This document shows, in pieces, positions 36,401 to 48,400 of a stretch of DNA of 64,000 nucleotides (positions are counted from its first letter, which is position 1; each line of letters starts with the position of its first letter). The notes beneath the pieces are model-generated. The model saw nothing but the letters and a program-made list of their open reading frames with translations, made no database searches and was not told the origin of the DNA. The position numbers and the translations under genes are program-made. This DNA comes from Streptomyces cinerochromogenes. Lineage in GTDB: Bacteria > Actinomycetota > Actinomycetes > Streptomycetales > Streptomycetaceae. Where the stretch lies: positions 1 through 64,000 of the forward strand of contig NZ_BMRM01000028.1 of NCBI RefSeq assembly GCF_014648635.1. The letters are read 5' to 3'.

Positions 36401-39400
36401 CCGCGCGGCCGGACGCCCTCCTCGCCGGGACGTCCGCCCTCCCGCCCACCGAGGTCGCGGAAGCCACCGGGACCCCCGAGGTCGCGGAAGCCACCGGGAC
36501 CGAGGCCGCCGGGACCGTGGCGGCAGCCGACGCCGCCGAGATCCTCCGGCCCCGCCTCGAGTACCCCTGGTACCTCGACCACGGCCCGCTCGGGCACGCC
36601 TCCGTGAGCGGTACCGGCAGCTTCGACGACGCGGGCGCCCGTGACTTCGCCCGGCAGGTCGCCGCCGGGCTGCCGGACCGGAACCTCGCCGGTGACGTCG
36701 AGACCGCGCTGCACACCCTGCTGGCCACCACCGACCGGCACGCCTGGGAGGACCTCCTCACCCACGGCGTGACACTGGTCTCCCACGGCCGGCTGGTCTG
36801 GCTGCGTCCGCTCCTCGCGGAGCTGCGTCCCGCCGACGAGCGGGAGTCGGCCGTACGCGAGTACAGCGTCCGGTTCGCGACGACCAGCGGCAGCGGGGAA
36901 CGCCACCGCGAGCGCACGCTCGGCGCCGACTCGGCCCTGCTGCTCGGCTTCAGCACCGCCTCCGCCGTGGCCTCCGCGATGATCCTCGGCGTACCGCAGC
37001 TGCGGGCGGAGTCGGCCGCCCGGCGCTCCGAGACCCAGCGGCGCAACGCCATCTCGGGCCGGACGCTGTTCATCGGCGGGACCAAGCCGTTCCTGGCCGG
37101 GGTGCGGGTGGACGTCTACGTGGACGGTGTCCGGCACCGCCCCGACGCCGTCCACGACCGTGGTCTGCGGGTGGAGTTCCCCGGCGAGTACACCGGCGTC
37201 GACGCGCCGCGTCCCCCCATGGACGAGCCCGCCGCGGCGCTCCCGCCCGGCGAGGCCCGGCTGGGACCGGACCGGGTCGTGCTGAACGCCGTCGACATGG
37301 GGCCGCTGCTGGCGGCGCTGCACCGGGCGGTGCTCGGGGCCGGGACGGGCGCCGGCACGGCCGAACGGTTCATGACCGAGGCGCGGGAACTGCTCAACGA
37401 GCGGGCCGCCCGCACCCGCGGCCGGTGGTGGATGACCAACGGCGACATCTCCGGGGAGATCCATGTGCCCGGCGCCGCCGGACGGCGGTCGTTCCGCGGC
37501 CGGCTGCGGGTGCGGGCCGAGATCGACGCCCTGGAGTTCGCCGGGACCACCGACGGCGTCCAGATCCGTGAGGACCTCGGCGGCGGTACGGCCCGGGGGG
37601 TCGGCAGGTCGGGCAGCGGCAGCGCGGGCATCTCCTTCGGCTACAACGCGTACGGCTTCGCCATGCCGGTCACCGACGGGGCCGCCGACCCGGCCGCCAA
37701 GGGCCTGCTGCCCCTGTTCGGCGTCGGCTTCGACCGCGGCACCGGCGCCGGCCTCACGGTCACCTCGCAGACCCTGGGCCACACCGTCCTCAACTTCCGT
37801 GAGACACAGGCCCGCTACCGGGCCCGGCTGCGGCTCACCGTCACCGTCGACTCCCCGACCCACCCGCGCATCGGGACGGTGTCCGAGACGGCCGAGGCGG
37901 AGATCGGGCTGCCCTGGCGGGACGGGCGGGGCGCGGCCGGCTTCGAGCAGCGGGTGCTGGGCGCCGTCCGCACCCCCGGCCTGGAGCCCGACGCGGCCAC
38001 GGACCGGCCTGAACCGGTGCAGACCTCCGCCCCGGTTCGGGAACTGCTGCGGCAGTCGGGCACCGCGCCCGTACGGTCGATGGAGCCCCCGCGAGAGCTG
38101 CACCCCGCCCACAGGCGGGCGCCGGAAGCGGTGGACGGGGCCCAGGAGGGGCCCGCCGAGCCGCCGGCGCTGGCCGCGCGACGCGGCCTCGGCTTCGCCA
38201 TGGCCGTGGACATGGCGGGCTCGGAGGTCGTCCTGGACCAGCTGAGCTGGGCACTGAAGCAGATGGTGCCGTCCGCGGTGCGGCGCTCCGCCGACTGGGC
38301 GGCGGTGGAGGCGCAGCTCGGCCTGCACTTCGGCAGGCCCGCCCTGGAGGGCAGGCTGCCGCTGGAGGAGACCGTGCACATGGTCACCGTGGGCGGGGAA
38401 CGCTACCGCGCGTCGGTCAAGGCGATCCTGCTCGACCGCACGCCCGGGCGCAGCTACTCGATGACCGTCAACGCCCGCGCCGCCCGTACCGAGACGGTGA
38501 CGGGCCGGCGGGGCACCGAGTGGAGCGCCGAGGCCGGCGCGGGCGGCGGCGTGCTGGTGCCGCTCGGCGGCTCCACCCGGCTGCGGGTCGGCGGCATGAC
38601 GGCCCGTGGCGGTTTCGAACGGTCCGAGGAAGAGCAGTTCACCACGGCCAACACCGTCTACCGCCGGACCGAGGTCGAGGGCGAGGTCGACGAGGGGGTC
38701 TACCGCACGGTCTGGGAGCTGTCGCTGGGCCCGGAGCGCCCGGACCGGCGCCGTCCCGCGGAACGCTGGTGGATCGAACGGCCGTACCTCACCACCACGA
38801 TCGTGGTGCCCCGGCACAACGCCCCCGCCGAGCCGCGCGACCCGGCCCGGATCGCCGAGCTGGGCCGCACCACCTACCTGCGCGCCTGGCCCACCGGGCA
38901 GCCGGAGGTCGACTTCGCGCGGGGCCACACCGGTGGCGTGTACCCCGCCTTCCTCGCCATGCCGCAGCTGACGCACCTGGCGGCCACCGGCTACGCCCGG
39001 CTCGCCGGACTGCCCGCGGGATGGCTGGCCGACTCCGCCAACTGGCCCGCGGAGCTGTCGGCCCTGACCGATTCCACCGCGCTCGCCGCCCGCCTCGGTG
39101 TCCTGACCGGCCCGGACGGACACGGCACCGTGCTGCCCAAGCGCGACGGCTGGAGCTACGAGGTGCGGCTGCGGCTGCGCGCGTTCTCCGGCAAGGACCT
39201 GGGCAGGACCGCGGGCGACACGGAGATCGAGCAGTACGCGCAGTCGACCGACCGCTACGCCCGCGCGGAGAAGAGCGGCTGGCAGGCGGGCCTGAGCGCG
39301 AACATCGGCCCGCAGTTCGGCGTCGGGGCCCTCGCGAGCGGCGGCGCGCACCACGAGGGCGGCTCGGTCCTGGCCCGGCAGGAGGGCGAGGAGACGGCCC

Positions 39401-42400
39401 CCGCCCACGGGAGCCACGGACAGGGCGGAACGGGGCTGCGCGCCGTCGCGCTGGCCCAGGCCGGAGTGCGCTGGGGACGGGGCCGCGGCCGGGAACGGAT
39501 GCGGGGCGTGGTGGAGATCAGCCGCGCCACGTACCGGGAGGAGACGCACGTCGTCGAGGCGACCCCGGTCCTCCAGGTGCTGGTGCGACGCACCAAGGGC
39601 GGCAAGCAGGAGGAGTTCGTCCGCTATCTGCGCGTCGAGCACGGGCTGGAGATGCTGGTGCCCGAGCGCCGCGTGCCCGACCTGCTGCCGCCCCCCGCCG
39701 AGCCGGCGACCGCCGGGCCCGGGACCGCGGGTGCCTCCGAGGACGCCGCCCGGACCGTGCCGGACGACGCGCCCCAGGCCGGCCCCTCGCACCTCGCGCG
39801 GACGGAGAGCGGCCCCGCTCCGACCGAGCCGCCGCAGTCCGCACCGGAGCCCGGACAGGTGCGGGCCACGCCGGGGGAGTCCACGGCGTCCACGCCCGGC
39901 GTACTGGCCCGCACCCACCTCCTCGGCCGCCCCCTGCCCGGCGCCGCCCACGTGGAACGGCTGCGCGCCGACGACGTCCTGAAGACGATCGTGGCGCGGC
40001 TGGAAGGCCGCGGCGTGCTCGGCAGGAAGGGGTCGGCCCGCGAGCACCTGCTGCGGGCGCTCGGCGTCACCTTCTCCTCGGACGCGCTCCAGACCCAGTA
40101 CACCGCCCTGACCGGTACCGGTGTCGCCCGCTGGTTCCCCGTCAGCGGCCCCTTCGGCAGCACCCGGTACGTGTGGGTCATGGTGACCGCCGACCTGGCC
40201 GCGCCGCACGCCCACCGCTCCCGCCCGAAGGTCAGGCTCACCCTGCGCTCGGAAGGGGTCACCGAGGAGAAGAGCGGCAGCGAGCGTTCCTTCCACGCCG
40301 GTGCCGGCCTCAGCACCCGCACCCGCATCGGCGACCACGAAGGCCACGGCGGCACCGAGATCGAGGCGTCCTACGGCATGAGCCGGGAGCGGTCGCACGA
40401 GACCGCCCGCCAGGTCGTCGACATCGCGCGGGCCAACACCCGGGAGGGCTCGGAGGAGTTCGAGCACCACCTCACCTTCCGTATCCGGCTGGGTGCGACC
40501 ACCGAACCGCCCGCCGCGCTGGCGGTGCCGGCGCAGGCCGTGCGGGACGCGGCCCTGCGCGTGGCGGCGCTGCTGCGCGGTCGCGGCGCGGCCCGCCGGA
40601 GCGACCCGGTGCGGGTGTGGACCTGGCAGGACGACGGCCTCGGCGACCACGCACCGGTCACCGGCGACGTACGGCTGCTCGTCCCGACGCACCTGACGCT
40701 CCCCGTGGAACAGCCGGTGCCGCCGGTCGTCGCACCGGTGCGGCCCCAGGGGACGCCTCGCTGGACGGCGCCGGTCGAGGACCGGCCCGCGCCGCCGCCG
40801 GAGGCGCTCACCGACTACATCCACGCGTGGGACGTGCCGGCCGCGCACGCCGTGCAGCGGTGGGCCAAGGCCGCCGCGCTCACGTCCGTACGCGAACCCG
40901 ACCTGGACCGCCCGGAGACGTGGGGGCTGACCGGCCTGGACCCCCTGACCACGGCCGGCATGAACTACGACCACCACACCTCGTCCACGATGCTGCGCGC
41001 CAACATCGCCGAGCTGCTGCAACACCGCTACCGGGTGCCGGTCGGCGGACGCACCGTCATCGTCGGCTTCGAGCTGACCTCGGCCAAGGTGATCGGCCCC
41101 GTCGAGGGCGTCGAGTTCAAGGCGCGCCGGTACCAGCAGGACCACACCAGCCCCAAGAGCGAGCAGAGCAGCTCCCGCGGCGGTGTGATCTCCCTCGGCC
41201 CCGAGGCGGGCGGCAGCGCGGACGGGCACCGCGTCTTCGACCGGCTGGGCTTCGACGTGTACGGCGTGCGCACCGGCCACAAGGAGGGCTTCGAGGCGGG
41301 CGGTACCCATGAGGAGAACCGGGAGGCCACCCGCCGCTACCGCCACCACGAGCTGGGCGTGACGGCGGTCGTCCAGCTGGAGAACGGTGCCCGCCGGGCG
41401 CTGCGCATCGAGGTGCCCGGCGGGCTGTACGCCATGCTCCCGCTGGACCGCGACGGGCGTCTGGCCGGCGGACTGGAGCAGGCCCTGCCGCACCTCTTCC
41501 CGCCGCCCCGGCCCACCGGCGTCCCCCGGGGCCCGGCGCTCGGCGAACCCCTCGACGTGCACCCCGCGGCCCGGACCATCGGCATTCCGCGTGCCGGACT
41601 GCCGTACGTCCCCGAGGTCGTCCGGACCCTGCGGAGCCTGGTCGGGCAGACCGGACGGAGCGTCCCGGAGACGGTCTGGGCCCAGTTGCCGCAGCGCCTG
41701 CTCAGCAACTACCGCTATCTGGTGCCGGGCGAGGGCGCGTTCGCGAACGCGGGCCTGCTCGTCCCGCTGGGCGGCGTGGAGGCGCTGATCACGCTCGACC
41801 CGCGGGACCCGAGGACGGTCACCCGGCCGGACGGGTCGTACGACGGTCCCTCGGCGCTGGAGACCATCCCGGAAGAGCCGGGGCCGGGGCCGGAGTCGGG
41901 GCCGGAGAACGCCGTGTCCGGCGAGTCCGGGGCCGACGTGCCGTCCGGCCCCCTGGGCCTGGTGCCGACCCGTGACACCGCCCCCGAACCGTTCCACGCC
42001 AACCAGGCCATCAACGCCTCCTACCTGACCGGCGCCCACGTGGAGACCCACGCGGGCCCGACCGGTGCCACACGCGCCGGGATCTCCCTCTCGTACGGCA
42101 TCGGCCTCGGCCCCGGCGTGCTCCAGGTCGCCCGGGTCGGCGCGGGCGTCTCCGGCACGGCCAACGCCTCCAGCCGGTCCACCAGCCGGGTGGGCGACGC
42201 CGAGGGCGGTCACGTGGAGCTGGCCAACGCCGACTCCACGATGGTCGCCTACCGGCCGCACTGGACGGTGCGGGTCCGCACGGAGGCCCGGCGCCGCTGG
42301 GAGGACGTGCCGCCGGTCCGGGTCGCGACCGAGGGCGACCACAGGCTGCTGCTCTACGTGCCCGAGCACTACCTCCAGCAGGCACCGGAGCAGGTCGTCG

Positions 42401-45400
42401 CGACGGGCACCGGCGGTCTCGAACACCGGCTCCCGGCCGTGTACTACGCGTCCGGCCTCACCGGCCTGCCCGCCCTGTTCGACCGGATCGTCGCCGCCGC
42501 GCACCAGCAGGGGCTGGAACTGCCGGTCGGCAGCGTGCCCCGCGACGAGCTGCTCCAGAAGCTGTGGAACCTCGACGCCCACCTGGACGAGGCCGTCGGT
42601 GACGCCGCCGGCTACGCCTTCGCCCTGCACGACCGGCACGGCAGGCCGGTCGCGACCGTCCAGGTGCGCACGGTGCGGTACTCCCGCGGCACCCGGGTCG
42701 GCGCCACCAGCGAGAACGCCCCGATCGAGAACGTCAGGACCGCGATCGACGGCACCAGCGGCAGCCACACGATCGGCAACTCCACCACGGTCAGCCTGCC
42801 GTCGGCGGAACTCAACCTGGCCCCGCTGCCGTTCACGCACCCCGACTTCGGCCTGGGTGTCAGCGCCGCGCTGGCGATGACGTGGTCCAACTCCGACGGC
42901 AACAGCGCCGGCCGCACCGGTCTGTGGGTCGTGGTGCCCCGCTTCACCAAGCACACGAACGCCTACGAGCTGGAGTTCCTCCACTACGCCCTGGTGGCGG
43001 TGCGCGGTGACGCGGAGCCGGTCGCCACGCCTTCCGTCCTCGGCCGGGGCCTGGTGCGGGTCCGGGAGACCGAGGCGTACCGGCACGGCCTCCCGGTGGA
43101 CGAGGAGGCGCTGTCGACGGACGACGAAGCCGCCACGGACGCCACGGACACCCCGGGCGCGGGGGCCGCCGAGGCCGCGGCGCTCACTCCCGCGCCGGCG
43201 CGGACCGTGCCGTACGAGCCCGACCGGATCCGCGGCACCGTCCCCCGCCCCGACGAGCACGTCGACGTACCGCCGCACGTCGCCGAGGGCCGCGGCATCG
43301 GCATGGGCATCGTCGAGTTCGAGGAGGGCACGGTGCGAGCCCTGCGGGACGGGCTGGCCCGGGAACTCGTCCGGCTCGGCTTCCTGCCCGCCGACGAGTC
43401 GACGCCGCTGGCCGGCGGGCGCTGGTGGACGCAGGCCGACGAGCTGGACAGCCTGCTGGAGAACCAGGAGAAGCTGAACAAGTGGATCTCCCTGCGCGGA
43501 CTGGAGTCGCACTACGACCAACTGCACCAGTCCGGCCTGGTCATCACCATGTACCGGCGCCGTGGCGCCCTCGGCACCACCCTCGACCTGGACGCCGTCA
43601 AGATCACCCTGCGCGCGTCCAGGTCCGAGGAGAGGACGCCGGAGTACCTCGGCGCCACCGACGAGGTGGCCGTGGTGAACCTCGCCATGGGCATGGACAC
43701 CGGCGGCCATTCCAGCGGCGGCAGCAGGTCGGTCGGGCTCAGCTTCCGGCTCAAGGGCCTGACCGGCCACCTCAGGGGCGCCGTCACCGGCTTCGACGTA
43801 CGGCGCTCGGTGGGCGCCACCGAGGGCGTCTCCTACCTCAACAACCGTCCCGAACTGCTGGAGTACCCGGGCACCGTCCACAAGCACGCCCTGTACATCG
43901 ACCTCACCGCGACCCTGGAACTCCAGCACAGCGGTCTGCGGGGCCGGATCCGGCCGGGTGCGCGCGACCCGCGGCCGATCACGCTCTCCGGGCAGCGGAC
44001 CATCGCCTACCTCCCGCCGCTCGGCGGTCTCGACCACCCCGGCACGACGTCGCTGCGCCGCACGCCCGCCTCGGTGCTCGACCGTGCGGTGGTCTACCAC
44101 GTCGACGTCACCGGCCTGTACGACGCGGCCACGACCGTACTGGGCGAACTCACCGGCCCGCAGGGGCACGCGGACCAGGAACTGACCTCGTCCCTCAGCA
44201 CCACCTACCTGCGGGCCCACCTGAAGGAGGCGCTGAACGGGCGCTTGACCAGCGACCATTTCGTCGACACCGGCTTCCGCGACACCTTCGGCGCGATCGA
44301 CGTACGGGGCCGCATGGGACGCTCCGTGTTCGCCGGGGCCACCCCGGACAAGTTCGTCCTGGGCGTGATCAAGCTGTGGATGACCCAGACCAACGCCACC
44401 GACACGTCGTCCGCGGGCGTGTCCTGGGCACAGGCCGGCGTCACCGTCGGCGGCGCGGCGGGCGACGTGTCCGTCCAGGGCGAGGCCGGCGCCTCCCGGA
44501 ACTGGCAGTGGAACACCTCCGCGAGCCAGGGCCGCACCGGCGCCAAGGAGCTGATCCAGCTCGACTTCAACCGGGCGTACGCCTACCGCACCGAGGTGGA
44601 CTTCGAGGTCCGCAGCCGCCTGGAGAAGACAGCGAAGCTGCTGCCGGGCACCCACCGGTCGGACCGGCAGGAGGTCACCGGCCGCACCGCCCTCTACCTG
44701 CTGTCCGAGCCGGACGCGCTGGAGCAGTACGCCAGGGACGTCCTGCCGGTCTCCGACCAGCAGCTCGTCGACGTCATGAACCGCTGGTACGACGGAAAGG
44801 TCAGGCTCAGCGGCAACACGGTCGCGGGCGTCCTGTCGCGCTGGGTGCTGGACGCGCCCGACGGCCCCGACGCCCCGGAGGCACTCGACGCGCTCAAGGC
44901 GAGCCGCCGGGACCTGGCCGGCCTGCTGGCCCGGCTGCACGACAACGGTGGCCTGCCGGTACTCGACGAGCGGACCCGCACCGCCTTCAACCGTCGCTTC
45001 CGGCACGACCTGAGGGAACCCGAGAGCCGCTTCCCCGACGTGGGCTTCCCCGAGTACCTGACCCGCCAGGACCGCGGCGGCCGGATCCTCGGCCACAGCG
45101 GGGTGCACGCGTTCGGCTACGACGACGGCCGGTCGACCTACGACATCGTGCGCGAGCTGGTGGACCGGGTCGCGCCCGGACTGCTGACCTCCCGGCCGGA
45201 GCTGTGGACCGGCGACGGGCGCAGGATCGGCCGGCTCCAGGCGAACTTCCTCCAGTCCCTGCTGGCGGAGGGCCGTGACTCGGCGATGCTGGAGGACCTG
45301 CTCTCGCCCCACGGCCACACGTTCCACCTGGTCGCCCCCGAAGGCTGGCTGACGACCGGCATCGTCGCGATCAACCTGTCCGTCGCCCTCAAGGCGGGAC

Positions 45401-48400
45401 CGGAGGTGCGTGACTTCCGGCCCGAGACCGGCCTGGAGAACTACGGGCACGGCTACACCAGCACCGCGGCCGGCACCTCACGGGACGTCTCCCAGGCCCT
45501 CACCGCGGGCCGGCTCGGCGCCGGCGAGGCGCACACGTCCCACAGCGGCGGGATCGGCGTCGGACAGGGAGCGCACCGGGGCGTCACCCGGGCCGAGACG
45601 GGCACCACGGAACAGACGGCGTACGCGTGGAACGGCACCTATGTGGCCCGCTTCCCCTTCGACCTCACCGCCACCGTCACCCTCCTCGACATGGCCGGCC
45701 GGCCGCTGAACAACCTGCTGGCCAGGTTCTCCCGCGTCCTGTCCACCGGCCGCCCCACCACCGGCACCACGACCGCCTCCGGCGTGCTGGACCTCCAGGT
45801 GCCGCGCGGACTGGCCGAGTTCCACCCGCTGTACGGACCGCGGACCGACCGCGACCTGCGGCCGCTGCCCCCGCTGCCCGGCGACGCGTACGTCACCGGC
45901 GTCCTGCTGGACGACGCGCTGCCGGCCGCCCTGCGGCTGATGACCCGGCTCTTCGGCCCGGACGCGGACGGCGCGCGGGTGCGCACCAGCCTCACCGTCC
46001 GGCAGCTGATGAGCCGCGGCCACCTGACCAACCACCTGCTCCCGGCCACGGCCGGCGGACGCCACCTGCTCACCGACACCCTCTTCGTGCCGGGCCACTC
46101 CTCACGGCGGGCCCGGCTGTACCTGGAGGGCGACCTGTTCGACCTGGAGGTCCTCGGCCCGGTCCACGGCACCGGCACCGGCCGCTACACCAAGCACCAG
46201 AGCGGTACGACGGCCAGCGCGAGCAACGACCGCTGGCGCCCCTCCGCCAGCGCGGGCACCTCCGCGGCGGGCGTCCTGGCCCCGCACGACCCGGCACGGA
46301 CACCGGACGGCCACGCCTACCCGCCGTACACCGGGTCGGGCGGCGCGTCGGCGTCCTGGAACACCGGCAGCAACCTGGGCGGCGCGGGCACCGAGAACTA
46401 CCGGCGCGAGCAGCACATCAAGCAGCAGGGACCGGTTCACCTGGTGCGGCTGCGCGGGCGTTACCGGCTGGTGGCCGAGAGCTACGTCCGGAACCTGGTG
46501 GGCCGGGCGACCACCGAGGGCGACACCCTGCACAGCGACCCGTTCACCGGTGACGTGTACGCGGAGCTGTTCCAGGCCGAGGTCGAGGAGCTGCTGGACC
46601 GGCTGCGGCGGACGCCCCTCCCGCCGGCCCTCGGCGCCGGGCGCTGGGCGGCCCTGGACCGCGCCCACGCCGTCGACCTCGGTGCGCTGATGGAGCAGGC
46701 CGCGGACGAACCGGGCATGACTCCCGCCCGGCTGCACCAGGCCGTGGCCCGCGGCGTCCGGGACGCGGCCGCCGGCCCGCTCGACGCGGCGGTGCTCCGC
46801 CTGGACCGCGCGGCCCTGGAGGCCCGCGCCCGGCGCACCGTGCTGCGCTGGGCGGTGGACACCCTCCGCGCCGACCTGGCCGCCGCCCGCTCGGCGGACC
46901 CCGGCGCCGGGACACCGGAGAGCCTGGCACGGTACGAGCGCCTGCTCGACGGCGGCCGGGAGGAGCCGCCGGGCACGGACACCTCCGGCACCGCCCGCCC
47001 CGCTGACGACTCGGTCGACGCCGTGATCAGGGAGGTGAACCGGGTCCGGGATGCCCTCACCGCCCGCGAGGACCTCCCCGCGCGCCCGGCCCGCCTGCCG
47101 CTGCTGGTGCCGTTCACCGCGCTGTCCGTGGACCACCTGGTCCGCGACGTCGCCCACGAGCTGAACCTGCCGGTCCGCGTCGACGTCACCGGCCCGGACG
47201 GCCGGACCGTCAGCCGCTGGGCGGAACCCTTCGGCCGCGTGTACCCGTTCGACCCCCGGACCCGGCAGGCGGACGGCACGCTGACCGCCGGGCGCGCCCA
47301 GGCGGCCGGCCTGCTCACCCCGTCGTCCCGCAGGGCGGTCGAGGAGCTGGGACTCGACGCGACCGCACTGGGCGCGCTCCACCGGGCGTCCTGGCAGCCG
47401 GGCCTCACCCTCGACCACGCGGTCCGCACCGAGGCCGAACGCCGTCTCGGCCCCCTCCACCCCGGCCTGCCCGACCTGCTGTACCGGGCCTGGGAGGCGG
47501 CGGAACGGCCGGTCACGGAGCACACGGCCGGTGAGGCCCGGCTGGTCCTGGACGCGCTGCGTGGCGCGGTCCGCGACGCCCACGACCTCGACGACGGCAC
47601 GGCCGGCCGGCTGGAGGGGATCCTGACCCGAACGGAGGCACTCCTCACCCCGTACCTGACGGCCGACGACCAGGCCCCGCAGGACGGTCCGCGGCCCGAA
47701 CCCGCACCCGGCGGTGCGGGCACGCCGAGCGGGCCCCGCGCGCTCACCGAACCGGACCGCGAGGAGGCCCCGCCGGTGCGCCCGGAGCCGTCCACCGGTC
47801 CGGCGGTGGGCCGGGACACGGACGCGGCACCGGGACTGCGGGACGACCGGGTCACGCTCGCCGACGACGAGGAGGGCGGCACGGAGGTACCGGTGACAGC
47901 CGGCGCCACGCCGGATGACGGCTTCGCCGTCCTGTCCTCCGCGGAGCCCACCGGCCGGTCGGTGCCACCGGAGCCGGTCCCGGGACCGGCGGTGGCGGAG
48001 CGTCGGGTCCTGACGCGGTGGCAGAGGAGCGTTCCGGTACCCGACCCGGTGACGGTCGTGACGGACGCCGGCGCCCTGGGCCTGGACTTCCGGCAGCCCG
48101 GTGCCCGTCCCCTGGACACGGTCGCGCCGGGCGGCGACGAGGGGGAGGCCGCCCTGTGGGACTCCGCCTCGGCACCGGTGCCGTTCTTCGTCCTCGCCGG
48201 CGGCACGCCCCGGTCCGTCCTGGTACGGACGGCGACGGACCCGCAGTCCATGCGTCCGGAGGAGTTCGCGGACCACCTGGCGGCGCGTGCCGACGTGCAG
48301 GCGCTCCCCGCCGACGTGCCCGTGGTGCTGGTCATGTCACACGGCGGCGCGGGCGGTCTGGAACTGCCGCGGCTCATCGCCGCCCGCACGGGCCGTACCG

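Noticed and set aside
33625..45450. Minus-strand open frame of 3,941 codons opposite the giant gene
   Set aside because: It is a shadow of very high GC. The plus frame carries recognisable domains and repeats, while the minus translation is low-complexity Arg/Gly/Val with no motif and no ribosome site.
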